From G963666705 sp963666705 (lineage in GTDB: Bacteria > Pseudomonadota > Alphaproteobacteria > CADEGL01): a stretch of DNA of 64,000 nt. Shown in pieces: positions 19,076 through 29,007 of the stretch. Location of the stretch: the NCBI GenBank assembly GCA_963666705.2, contig CAXXKO010000025.1:248001-312000 (forward strand). Reading direction: 5' to 3'. Numbering within the stretch: the first letter of the stretch is position 1; each line of letters starts with the position of its first letter. A program made the translations under genes and the position numbers. The notes under the pieces were generated by a model, which saw only the letters and a list, made by a program, of their open reading frames with translations, had not been told where the DNA came from and did not search any database.

Positions 19076-19669
19076 ATGGCCATTAGATCTTGGGACCTGA
19101 GATTGGCCCACATTCTTGTCAAGCCTTTGGTGGCGACACAAATCCACCCGAGCCATCTTACGGGCCTCAGCTTCGTCTTTGGGCTGAGCGCGGCGGTGTT
19201 GTTCGCGCTCGGCGGACCGGTGTTGGTGAACGTGGCGGCGGGCTTGTTCATGGTCGCGGTTTTCCTCGACCATACCGACGGCGAGCTTGCGCGCCAGGCG
19301 GGAAAGTCCTCCGCCTTTGGCCACCGCTTCGATTCCGTCGTCAACGCCTCGAATTACACGATGCTGTTCATCGGTATCGGCATCGGCCTGTCGGCCGGAC
19401 CAATGGGCGCATGGGCGCTGGCCCTCGGCATTGCCGCCGGCCTCTGCAACCCGATCATCCTGGCCCTGCGTCTCGGCACGGAACGCTGCCATGGCGCCAA
19501 GTCAGTGGCCCACCCCCGCTACGGCGGTGTCGAAATAGAAGACCTCATTTATCTTATCGGCCCCATTACCTGGCTGGGCGGGCTCGAGTACTTCTTCCTG
19601 GCTTATGGGATCGGCTCGTTCGGTTACTTCTCATGGACCGTTTGGGAGAGACTGCGGTCGCGCCGATAG
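19076..19669 (+). CDS. CDP-alcohol phosphatidyltransferase family protein with altered catalytic motif
   Basis: 197 residues, about 6 membrane helices. The family joins CDP-linked alcohols to a second alcohol using the motif DxxDGxxAR-x8-GxxxDxxxD. Here it reads D65-HT-D68-G-EL-A-R73, then G82-HRF-D86-SVV-N90. The last Asp, the proposed general base, is Asn, so activity is doubtful or the chemistry differs. The ATG at 19076 follows AGGAAGG; a longer upstream frame lacks homology. It stands alone, with a REP-like hairpin and tRNA-Lys downstream. Confidence 0.82.
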   Translation: MAIRSWDLRLAHILVKPLVATQIHPSHLTGLSFVFGLSAAVLFALGGPVLVNVAAGLFMVAVFLDHTDGELARQAGKSSAFGHRFDSVVNASNYTMLFIGIGIGLSAGPMGAWALALGIAAGLCNPIILALRLGTERCHGAKSVAHPRYGGVEIEDLIYLIGPITWLGGLEYFFLAYGIGSFGYFSWTVWERLRSRR

Positions 19670-19690
19670 GGCGTGTCGGCGGGCGACTCG

Positions 19691-19722
19691 TACCGATCGG
19701 CCTCGAGGGAGACCGGTCGGTA
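19691..19722 (+). repeat. REP-like hairpin repeat, copy 3
   Basis: TACCGATCGG and CCGGTCGGTA form a 10-bp stem (one wobble) around CCTCGAGGGAGA, 21 bases after the stop of the CDP-alcohol gene. Same family as 3647-3680 and 6659-6692. Confidence 0.7.
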
Positions 19723-19726
19723 TTGA

Positions 19727-19801
19727 TGGAGGGCGCGGTGGGGATCGAACCCACGACCGTCTGATTAAAAGTCAGATGCTCTACCACTGAGCTACGCGCC
19801 C
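19727..19801 (-). tRNA. tRNA-Lys (UUU)
   Basis: Read on the minus strand, a complete cloverleaf: acceptor GGGCGCG/CGCGCCC, D arm GCTCAGTGGTAGAGC, anticodon arm TCTGA-CTTTTAA-TCAGA with anticodon TTT, and T arm GTGGG-TTCGATC-CCCAC. The 3' CCA is encoded (TCCA at 19730-19727). The discriminator base would be T, which is unusual for lysine tRNAs. Confidence 0.95.
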
Positions 19802-19845
19802 GCGAATGCGGCGAAAGATAGGTTTGCGCCCAACGGCGGTCAATA

Positions 19846-19922
19846 GAATGGGCGCGCGAACTCCGCGCTCGAGAATGGGCGCGCGGGCGCCGCGCTCGAG
19901 AATTGGCGCGCGGGTGCTCGCG
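19846..19922. repeat. Three tandem ~27-bp repeats
   Basis: Three imperfect copies of a unit beginning AATGGGCGCGCG and ending GCGCTCGAG, between tRNA-Lys and coaD, just after the coaD stop. Untranslated as far as I can tell; it may be a slippage-prone terminator region. Confidence 0.7.
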
Positions 19923-19949
19923 CGCACTGGCCCGGGCTCGGCGGCGGCT

Positions 19950-20471
19950 TTACGCCTCGGCGCTCTGGCGCTCGGCGATGCGGCTGACCAGCTGCCCGGC
20001 CACGCGCGACGAGACGAAGGAGGTTATGTCGCCGCCGAGGAAGCCGATCTCCTTCACCAGGCGCGAAGAGATGAACTGATGCTTCTCCGAGGCCATCAGG
20101 AATACGGTCTCGATCTCGCGGTCGAGGCGCGCGTTCATGCCCGTCATCTGGAACTCGTAGTCGAAGTCGGTCACCGCCCGCAGGCCGCGGACGATGATGC
20201 GCGCGCCGGCGTCCCGCGCGTAATGCATGAGCAGGCCCTGGAAGGCGCGAACCTCGACCTTCGCGGCCAGCGCCGCGCCCTCGGCCGAAACCTCCTCGCG
20301 CACGATTCTGACCCGCTCCTCGATCGTGAAGAGTGGCGACTTGCCCGCGTTCACGGCGACGCCGACGATCAGTTGATCGACGATCTTGCCCGCCCGCCTG
20401 ATGATGTCGAGATGCCCGTTGGTGATCGGGTCGAAGCTCCCCGGATAGAGGCCGATGAGCGTCTGGGCCAT
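19950..20471 (-). CDS. coaD: Phosphopantetheine adenylyltransferase
   Basis: 173 residues. Transfers AMP from ATP to 4'-phosphopantetheine, the penultimate step of coenzyme A synthesis; cytoplasmic hexamer. The N-terminal signature YPGSFDPITNGHLDIIRRA contains the (T/H)xGH nucleotidyl-transfer motif, and the C-terminal SSRLVKEI motif is present. Starts 11 bases after the end of gyrA on the same strand, so it is probably co-transcribed. Length and motifs are standard. Confidence 0.97.
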   Translation of the reverse strand: MAQTLIGLYPGSFDPITNGHLDIIRRAGKIVDQLIVGVAVNAGKSPLFTIEERVRIVREEVSAEGAALAAKVEVRAFQGLLMHYARDAGARIIVRGLRAVTDFDYEFQMTGMNARLDREIETVFLMASEKHQFISSRLVKEIGFLGGDITSFVSSRVAGQLVSRIAERQSAEA

Positions 20472-20482
20472 GGTCCGTTCCC

Positions 20483-23269
<2,787 letters not shown>

Positions 23270-23290
23270 AAGCTAAGTCTTTGTCATAGA

Positions 23291-23321
23291 AAGAAAAAAT
23301 GGCAGGCCGAAAGACCTGCCA
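23291..23321 (-). terminator. Rho-independent terminator for the solute-binding protein gene
   Basis: On the minus strand, TGGCAGG-TCTTTCGG-CCTGCCA is followed by TTTTTTCTTTC. It lies about 80 bases after the stop at 23399 and just before gyrA, separating the two transcription units. Confidence 0.85.
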
Positions 23322-23398
23322 GGGAGACCCAGATTATAGCACACTTCGCACGTGCAGCAAACGCCGTGAGGGGGCGGCAGGGGGCCGGCCCGGCCGGC

Positions 23399-24157
23399 TC
23401 AGGTGCCCGGCTCGAGGTCGCTCTGGGCCTCGGCCCCCGGCGGCAGGGCGAGCGCGACCGGATAGCCGAACCGATCCAGGATCTCGGCCAGCAGCCCCTC
23501 CGCCTTGATGGCCCGGATGTGAGGATCGACGGCGGCTTTGAGCGCCGTATCGCCCTTGCGGAAGAACCAGCCGGTCTCGGGCAGAGTCGGGAAATCGAAG
23601 CCTTCAACGGGCTCGATGTTGGCGCCGGGATGGTGGGCGATATGGCCGAGGCCGGCTTCCTCGGCGAAGATGACGGCGCGGATCGCACCCGATTCGAGGT
23701 CGGCCCACATCTCGGGCTCCTCGGCATAGCCCAGCGCCTGGTCGCCCAGCACCCGCTTCATCACCTTGAGCTCGAGGGAGCCCTGAATCGAGCCCACGGG
23801 TGCGGCGATGCGCGCCATGTCCTCGACCGAGTGGATGCCGTCGGGGTTGCCCTTGGGCACGAAGCCCATGCTGCGCACGCGGTAGAGGGGCTCGGACGGC
23901 AGGCCGGCGGCCATGCGGTCGGCGTGCCAGGCCAGGCCGGTGACGATGACGTCGAAGCGCCCCTGCCCGAGCGCCGGCAGAACCTCGTTCCACCTGATCT
24001 CGGCCCACTCGACGACGGGCGCGCCCATGCGCCGCGCCACCTCCTCCAGGAGCGCTATATCGAAGCCTGTCAGCGCCCCGGCCTCGTCGCGATAGGAATA
24101 GGGATACTCGGTGATGAAGGCGGCTTCGAGCGCCGCGCCCTCTTGCCAACCCGTCAT
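23399..24157 (-). CDS. Family 3 solute-binding-like protein without signal peptide
   Basis: 252 residues with the periplasmic amino-acid-binding fold (SBP_bac_3): YPYSYRDEAGALTGFDIALLEEVARRMG near the start, then GRFDVIVTGLAWHADRM and GSIQGSLELKVMK. Family members normally carry a leader, but here residue 12 already lies in strand 1 and no upstream start would add a signal sequence. It may act in the cytoplasm, be exported in another way, or have lost its leader. No permease genes are nearby. GGAGGAGAGGG precedes the ATG, and the stop of the dehydrogenase gene lies 20 bases upstream, so the two form an operon. Confidence 0.8.
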   Translation of the reverse strand: MTGWQEGAALEAAFITEYPYSYRDEAGALTGFDIALLEEVARRMGAPVVEWAEIRWNEVLPALGQGRFDVIVTGLAWHADRMAAGLPSEPLYRVRSMGFVPKGNPDGIHSVEDMARIAAPVGSIQGSLELKVMKRVLGDQALGYAEEPEMWADLESGAIRAVIFAEEAGLGHIAHHPGANIEPVEGFDFPTLPETGWFFRKGDTALKAAVDPHIRAIKAEGLLAEILDRFGYPVALALPPGAEAQSDLEPGT

Positions 24158-24177
24158 CTTCTTCGCCCTCTCCTCCG

Positions 24178-25146
24178 TCAGCGCTTGCGCGATACCGCGC
24201 GCTGCCGCTTGGCGCGGCTCGGCGGGTCGCGCAAGTCCACGCCGGCCAATTCCGCCATGTAGTTGACGCAGTCGATCTGCGAGCGCCCGCCCCGCCCCTG
24301 GGAGCGCATGAACTGGAACATCTCCATGGCGAGCTGGTTGAAGATCAGCGGCACGCCGACGCCCTGGCCCAGCTCCCAGGCCAGGCGCAGGTCCTTGTGA
24401 TAGAGGTCGGTCGAGAAGCCGGGCTCGAAATCGCCCGCTTCGACCCGGGGCCGCACGTCGTCCTCCAGCACGTAGGAGCTGGCGACCGTGCCGCCCAAGA
24501 CTTCCATCGCCTCGGATGCCGGGACGCCGCAGGCAGCCGAGAGGGCCAGACCCTCGGCCACGGCCCAGGTGGTGATGCCGGCGATATGGTTGCTGACGAG
24601 CTTCATGACGCTGCCCGAGCCGGAGGGGCCCAGGTGGTGGATGCGGCTGCCGAGGGCCTCCATGACCGGCCGGGCGGCCTTGAAGTCCGCCTTGCGCCCG
24701 CCGACGAGGAAGGTGAAGTTGCCGGCCTTGGCGGCCTCCGCGCCCGCGAAACCCGGCTCGCCGCTGGAGACGGGCGCGTCGAGATAGCCCACCTTCTTCT
24801 CGGCCGCGGCCGCGTGCATGGCCTCGCTGGTCCAGGGATCGAGGGTGCTGGTGTCGATGACGAGAGCCCCAGGCCTGGCGCCCGCGAGCACCCCTTGCGC
24901 GCCCAGCATGACGGCCCGCACCGCGTCCGGGTCGGGCAGGGACAAGAGGACGATATCCGAGCGCGCCGCCAGGTCCCGAGCCGAGCGCGCCGCCGTAGCC
25001 CCGAAGCCGCGCGCCGCGCGCATCTTCCCGGCGTCGAGGTCGAGCACCCGCAAGTGCCCGGCCCAGGCGTGGAGGCGCCGGGCAAAATGGATGCCGAGCG
25101 CGCCCAGCCCGATCTGGCCGATGCGCCTACTAGTACCCACTTTCAT
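24178..25146 (-). CDS. NAD(P)-dependent oxidoreductase, 3-hydroxyisobutyrate dehydrogenase family
   Basis: About 322 residues. Beta-hydroxyacid dehydrogenase fold: N-terminal GQIGLGALG nucleotide loop (a variant of GxGxMG), substrate motif DAPVSSGEPGF, and the catalytic Lys in GPSGSGSVMKLVSNH. It reduces or oxidises a small hydroxyacid; the exact substrate is unknown. The first six codons (MKVGTS) lie in the terminal repeat of a MITE (25134-25151) and its target site, so the original start has been replaced. The Shine-Dalgarno GAAGGA comes from an adjacent inverted repeat. Forms an operon with the solute-binding protein. Confidence 0.85.
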   Translation of the reverse strand: MKVGTSRRIGQIGLGALGIHFARRLHAWAGHLRVLDLDAGKMRAARGFGATAARSARDLAARSDIVLLSLPDPDAVRAVMLGAQGVLAGARPGALVIDTSTLDPWTSEAMHAAAAEKKVGYLDAPVSSGEPGFAGAEAAKAGNFTFLVGGRKADFKAARPVMEALGSRIHHLGPSGSGSVMKLVSNHIAGITTWAVAEGLALSAACGVPASEAMEVLGGTVASSYVLEDDVRPRVEAGDFEPGFSTDLYHKDLRLAWELGQGVGVPLIFNQLAMEMFQFMRSQGRGGRSQIDCVNYMAELAGVDLRDPPSRAKRQRAVSRKR

Positions 25147-25151
25147 AATTC
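25134..25151. repeat. Partial MITE end (same family as 14838-15099)
   Basis: TACCCACTTTCATAATTC directly after a CTAG (25130-25133) equals the first 18 bases of the MITE at 14838. After that the sequence switches to a different inverted repeat and no opposite end is found. On the minus strand it supplies the ATG of the dehydrogenase gene. Confidence 0.85.
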
Positions 25152-25280
25152 GTCCTTCGACAGGCGCTCAGGATGAGGAAGCTCAGCATGAGGGCCTCCC
25201 CCGAATTCGGTGGAAACCTCTTCCCAAGCCCGATGACGCCTCACCCTGAGCCTCCGTATCCTGAGCTTGTCGAAGGACGA
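25150..25280. repeat. Inverted repeat with CGTCCTTCGACA arms
   Basis: CGTCCTTCGACAGGCGCTCA near 25150-25170 pairs with TGAGCTTGTCGAAGGACG ending at 25279, with a second pair of CTCA-rich repeats inside. This dispersed repeat type (TCGAAGGACGAAGGGTGAG) is common in alphaproteobacterial genomes. The left arm supplies the ribosome-binding site for the dehydrogenase gene. Confidence 0.75.
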
Positions 25281-25318
25281 AGGGTGAGAGCCTTGGCGAG
25301 GGCCTCTGAAAGTCGCAC

Positions 25319-25810
25319 CTAAAACGGGATTTCATCGTCGAGGTCCGCGGCCGGACCGGGGCCGCCCATATCGCCGCCGCCGCCAGAATCGTCGCGGTAG
25401 CCACCACCACCGCCGCCGGAATCATCCCGGTAGCCACCGCCACCGCCGCCGCCCTCGCCGCGGGAATCGAGCATGGTGAGCTGGCTGCGGAAGCGTTGCA
25501 GCACCACTTCCGTCGAATAGCGGTCCTGGCCCGACTGGTCCTGCCACTTGCGGGTCTGGAGCTGGCCTTCGAGATAGACCTTGGAGCCCTTGTTGAGGAA
25601 ACGCTCGGCCACGTCCACGAGCTTGTCGTCGAAGATCACGACCCGGTGCCATTCGGTTTTCTCGCGCTGCTCGCCGGACTGCCGGTCCTTCCAGCGCTCG
25701 GAGGTGGCGACAGAGAGGTTCGCGAGCCTGCCGCCGTTCGACATGGTGCGCACCTCGGGGTCGCGCCCCAGGTTGCCGATCAGGATGACCTTGTTGACGC
25801 TGCCTGACAT
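25319..25810 (-). CDS. ssb: Single-stranded DNA-binding protein
   Basis: 163 residues. OB-fold domain with the alphaproteobacterial start GSVNKVILIGNLGRDPEVRT and the TEWHRVVIF motif, then a Gly-rich linker containing two GGGGGGYRDDS repeats (about residues 119-145), and the acidic partner-binding tip DDEIPF. Protects single-stranded DNA and recruits replication/repair proteins. In many alphaproteobacteria ssb is followed by gyrA and coaD; here two extra genes separate them. Confidence 0.97.
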   Translation of the reverse strand: MSGSVNKVILIGNLGRDPEVRTMSNGGRLANLSVATSERWKDRQSGEQREKTEWHRVVIFDDKLVDVAERFLNKGSKVYLEGQLQTRKWQDQSGQDRYSTEVVLQRFRSQLTMLDSRGEGGGGGGGYRDDSGGGGGGYRDDSGGGGDMGGPGPAADLDDEIPF

Positions 25811-26153
25811 GGGGGGTCCTCGAAATCGCTTGGGGCGGCCGGGGCGCGGGGCTCCGGCGGAACGCTCCAGCTAGCTTACACGCAACCCCGCCGCCCGTGC
25901 CAGCATCTTGCCGTTGCGGGGCGCGATTCGGTAAGGCGAAAGCTCGCTCATGTCCGAGAAGGGTGCAGAAGTCCTTTGATCTGTGCGGATCGGCTCGATT
26001 CCCTCGGATTGCTGATGCGGAAACGGGACCGCGACGATGATTGGCGAGCCGGCACCGGAGACTACCGGGAGTGGCTGGACACAGTTCGGGAACACAACAT
26101 CCATCGACCGGCTCGATCGACCAGCGTGCGGTTTCCGAACCCGTGGGCGCGAC
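25811..26153. other. Intergenic region upstream of ssb, no gene seen
   Basis: 343 bases between ssb and the end of the bufferin operon. In many relatives uvrA lies on the other side of ssb; it is absent here. No RNA, repeat or clear promoter recognised. Confidence 0.5.
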
Positions 26154-26660
26154 CTACCGGGGCGAGCGTGCCCAGCGTCCGATCAGATGGTCGAGCGAGA
26201 TCGTGCCGGGACCGAGGGCGATCACGGCGAACAGGATTGTCGCCCAAAACATGTGCGCGCTCAGCCAGGCGTCGGGGAAGACAAAAAGCTGGATCACCAG
26301 AGTCATGACCAACATGCCGAGCGCGCCCAGCCGGGTGAACAGGCCGACGACCAGCAGGATCGGCAGGACGTGCTCCGCAACCGCCGTCAAGTGGGCGGTG
26401 AGGTCGGGGAAGGGCAAACCGAACTCATGCTCGAACAGGAACGGCTGTAGGTCGGCGATGTCGAATATGTTCCAGCCTTCCACTCTGGTCCGGCCGGAGC
26501 GCCAGAACACCACCGCCACGGGCAGCCGCAGCGCGAGCAGGGCCAGCGGCGTCAGCCGCGCGCCGATTGCGTGTTGTATTTCTTGCGCCAACAGGGCGAG
26601 CTGGCGCAGGGTCGAGATCGTCGTGGGGCCGATACCCCGCGTTTCGGTCGTGTCGGTCAT
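26154..26660 (-). CDS. DoxX-family membrane protein of the bufferin operon
   Basis: 168 residues with four predicted membrane helices (LALLALRLPVAVVFW; VLPILLVVGLFTRLGALG; MLVMTLVIQLFVF; MFWATILFAVIALG) and the DoxX GLFTR motif. In bufferin (gigABCD/buf) operons the last gene encodes a DoxX protein of unknown function, thought to sit in the respiratory or cytoplasmic membrane. The ATG at 26660 follows AAAGGAGTG. Two tandem copies of a 26-bp unit (26673-26724) fill the gap to the preceding gene and supply part of the ribosome-binding site. Confidence 0.85.
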   Translation of the reverse strand: MTDTTETRGIGPTTISTLRQLALLAQEIQHAIGARLTPLALLALRLPVAVVFWRSGRTRVEGWNIFDIADLQPFLFEHEFGLPFPDLTAHLTAVAEHVLPILLVVGLFTRLGALGMLVMTLVIQLFVFPDAWLSAHMFWATILFAVIALGPGTISLDHLIGRWARSPR

Positions 26661-26672
26661 GTGGGTACACTC

Positions 26673-26724
26673 CTTTCTGGCTTGACGTTTCGTCGGGCCT
26701 TTCTGGCTAGACGTTTCGCTGGGC
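26673..26724. repeat. Two tandem 26-bp units between bufC and doxX
   Basis: CTTTCTGGCTTGACGTTTCG and its near-identical neighbour CTTTCTGGCTAGACGTTTCG start at 26673 and 26699. The left end overlaps the AAAGGAG of the doxX gene on the minus strand. Confidence 0.8.
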
Positions 26725-26726
26725 AC

Positions 26727-27491
26727 CTACCGGGCCGCCAATACGAGCGCGCCCGCCGCCAGCAATCCGGCGAAGGCCGCCCCAGCGTCGAATTGGCCTT
26801 CGATTTCGCGTGCCGCTTCATCGCCGCGCGTAATCTCGTGCCCGGCCGCCAGGGCCCGCGCGAAGGCGGTCTCGGCCGGCGACAGGGTCCGGATTTCGAC
26901 CCGCGGGCCGGGCCGGGTGACGAGCGCGGTCTCGGGCGATGCCTCGAGGCGGCGTGGCCCGGGCGCCGCGTCCGGCTGGTGCATCCGCCACAGAGCGACC
27001 ACGGGATACGCGGATTCGACGATCCGCAGGGCCGAGTGTGGCGCGAACGTCATCCGCGCCAGATCTTCGGCCGGCGGTTGCGACCAGCCGCCGATCCCCA
27101 GCGGCAGTTGGTCCGCCGCATGCAGGGCTTCGAGCCGGGCACGCTCCAGCCGCGCCACATCGCCCAGATAGGGCAGGGAGCGGGCCGGCGGGAAGGCGTC
27201 CAGGAAGCCCGGAAACGCGCCCCCGAACAATGCCAGCGATCGGGTTCGGGGCGGATATGCCCACAGGAACGCGTGGGCCACGGCCAGAAAGAACGGCTCG
27301 CCGACGAGCTGCCGCACCACGGGGTAGGCCTCGCCAAGAGTATGGCCGAGGCCGTGGTAGTAGTTGTTGCGATAGACCCGGAACCGATGGGCCGTGTCCG
27401 CGTCGAGGCCGGCGGGCCGCGCGGCGGGATCGCCGGACAGCAGCGCCCGCGCGAAGGCCGCCTCGAAGCCGGAGAGGTCGTCCCCGCTCAT
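26727..27491 (-). CDS. bufC: BufC/HvfC-type partner protein (DUF2063)
   Basis: 254 residues. N-terminal DUF2063 domain with the RFRVYRNNYYHGLGHTLGEAYPVVRQLVGE signature (given here as one conserved block near residues 35-65; key residues YRNN and YPVV). In bufferin systems this protein binds the peptide leader and assists the DUF692 enzyme. The ATG overlaps the stop of bufB by 4 bases (ATGA), indicating translational coupling and a stable complex. Confidence 0.9.
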   Translation of the reverse strand: MSGDDLSGFEAAFARALLSGDPAARPAGLDADTAHRFRVYRNNYYHGLGHTLGEAYPVVRQLVGEPFFLAVAHAFLWAYPPRTRSLALFGGAFPGFLDAFPPARSLPYLGDVARLERARLEALHAADQLPLGIGGWSQPPAEDLARMTFAPHSALRIVESAYPVVALWRMHQPDAAPGPRRLEASPETALVTRPGPRVEIRTLSPAETAFARALAAGHEITRGDEAAREIEGQFDAGAAFAGLLAAGALVLAAR

Positions 27492-28393
27492 GCCGCGACC
27501 GCCGCCGGCTGGCGCCGCCGGGACAGAATGCGGTCAGCCTCGAGCGCCTCGGCGTGCAGCACCTCCCAGGCCGGGATGTCGTTGTCCCATTCGATCAGTG
27601 TGGGCCTGGGCCCGATGCGCTGGATCAGCCGGTCGAACAGGTCCCAAACCGCGCTCGCGACCGGGGCGCCATGGCTGTCGATCAGGAAGGGCGCTCCGTT
27701 CGCCTGGTCGAGTGAGAATCCGGCTAGGTGGATCTCATCGATCGGCTCACCCGGCAATGCGTCGAGGTAGGTCCTGGCGTCGAAACCCAGATTGTAGGCG
27801 CTGACATAGACGTTGTTCACGTCGATCAGCAGACCGCAACCGGTACGCCGGGCGGCATCGGCCAGGAACTCGTGCTCCGGAATCTCGGTCCGCGGCAGGC
27901 GCAGGTAGCTCGAAGGGTTCTCGATCAAAATCCGTTGGCCCAGCACGTCCTGTGTCTCGGCAATGTTGCGACACAGTCGTGCAAGGGATTCGGCGGTCAA
28001 CGGGGTCGGCAACAGATCGGCGAAGTAGATGCCGTCGTGGGCGGACCAGGCGATGTGCTCCGAGACGAGCCGCGGCTGGTACCGGCGGACCAGGGCGCGC
28101 AGCTCCTCGAGATGCGCACGGTCCGGACGATCGGCACCGCCAAGGGAAAGCCCGACGCCGTGCAACGAGAGCGGATAGGTCTCCCGCATCGCCTCCAGCA
28201 TCGCCAGCCGGGGCCCGCCGGGGACCATGTAGTTCTCGGCATGGACTTCGAGCCAACCGAGTTTGGGCCGTTCTCGCAGGATGGTCGGAGCGTGCGCCGG
28301 CTTGAGGCCGATGCCGGCGCCGTCGGGAATTTCGGCCGCAATGCGCTCGGCGGCGACATCGGCGTTGGGATGTTCGGTCCTGTCCATCTCCAT
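27488..28393 (-). CDS. bufB: BufB, MNIO-family (DUF692) multinuclear iron enzyme
   Basis: 301 residues. MNIO enzymes use two or three iron ions to oxidise cysteines in a peptide; in bufferins this forms thiooxazole heterocycles that bind copper. Diagnostic segments: GIGLKPAHAP, LGWLEVHAENYM, SLHGVGLSLGG, VSEHIAWS, ILIENPSSYL, GLLIDVNNVYVSA, EIHLAGF and the closing LIEWDNDIP, which carry the His/Glu/Asp metal ligands. Two in-frame ATGs (28393 and 28387) both fit the GGAAAGGAAGG upstream. The substrate BufA is encoded about 96 bases upstream. Confidence 0.94.
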   Translation of the reverse strand: MEMDRTEHPNADVAAERIAAEIPDGAGIGLKPAHAPTILRERPKLGWLEVHAENYMVPGGPRLAMLEAMRETYPLSLHGVGLSLGGADRPDRAHLEELRALVRRYQPRLVSEHIAWSAHDGIYFADLLPTPLTAESLARLCRNIAETQDVLGQRILIENPSSYLRLPRTEIPEHEFLADAARRTGCGLLIDVNNVYVSAYNLGFDARTYLDALPGEPIDEIHLAGFSLDQANGAPFLIDSHGAPVASAVWDLFDRLIQRIGPRPTLIEWDNDIPAWEVLHAEALEADRILSRRRQPAAVAA

Positions 28394-28488
28394 CCTTCCT
28401 TTCCGGCCGCCCCGGCCGATCCAGGGCGCGGGGGAGCGATCCTCACCGCCCCGGCACGAATCGCCGGGGCGGTGAGTGTCACCGGAAA

Positions 28489-28791
28489 TCAGCTCGGCAG
28501 GTCTCGAGTGAGCGGGACCAGGCTGCCGGCGATCTCGCGGCCGTCGGCGGTGGTCAGGGTGATGTGCTCGCAGGTGCCTTTCGGCACCAGCTTCCAGGCA
28601 TTGCCCTGGTAGTCGACGGTGGAGGTGCCGGCGCAGGTGGTGCCGGGTCCGGCGGCGCAGTCGTTCTCGCCGGCCAGAGCGGCGCCATAGCACTTCTCCG
28701 GGGACTTGGCCTGTGCGGCCGCGCCGTTCGCGATGGCGAGGGCGAGGGTGACCGCAAGGGCCGGGGCCAGGGTTAGGCTGCTCTTCTTCAT
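28489..28791 (-). CDS. bufA: Bufferin precursor peptide (DUF2282), copper-binding RiPP
   Basis: 100 residues. A Sec-type signal peptide (MKKSSLTLAPALAVTLALAI, cleavage near AAAQA) is followed by the four conserved cysteines C34 (EKCYG), C45 (ENDCAAG), C53 (TTCAG) and C74 (KGTCEH). This spacing is the bufferin-1 signature. Two cysteines are converted by BufB, and the exported peptide buffers excess copper in the periplasm. GAGGAG precedes the ATG. The operon's natural upstream gene, encoding a YHS-domain protein, has been split by an insertion sequence. Confidence 0.93.
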   Translation of the reverse strand: MKKSSLTLAPALAVTLALAIANGAAAQAKSPEKCYGAALAGENDCAAGPGTTCAGTSTVDYQGNAWKLVPKGTCEHITLTTADGREIAGSLVPLTRDLPS

Positions 28792-29007
28792 GACGGGTCT
28801 CCTCGTTGCTCAGGGGTCGGCGATGCCGGGCGTGGGGTGCCCGATGCCGATCACTGCGGGCCCAGGGTCAGGTCGGTCGAGGGATTGGCCTCCAGCTCCG
28901 AGTCGGGGAGGCTGGCGATGATCGGCCAATTATGGTCCGCACCGCGGACGAATCCGGCTGGGTCTTGCAGCCAGCGCGCCTGGATCTTCTTGTTCAGGTT
29001 CAAGTAA

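Noticed and set aside
25871..26104. 77-codon minus-strand open frame upstream of ssb
   Set aside because: No ribosome-binding site, no motif and biased composition; treated as intergenic.
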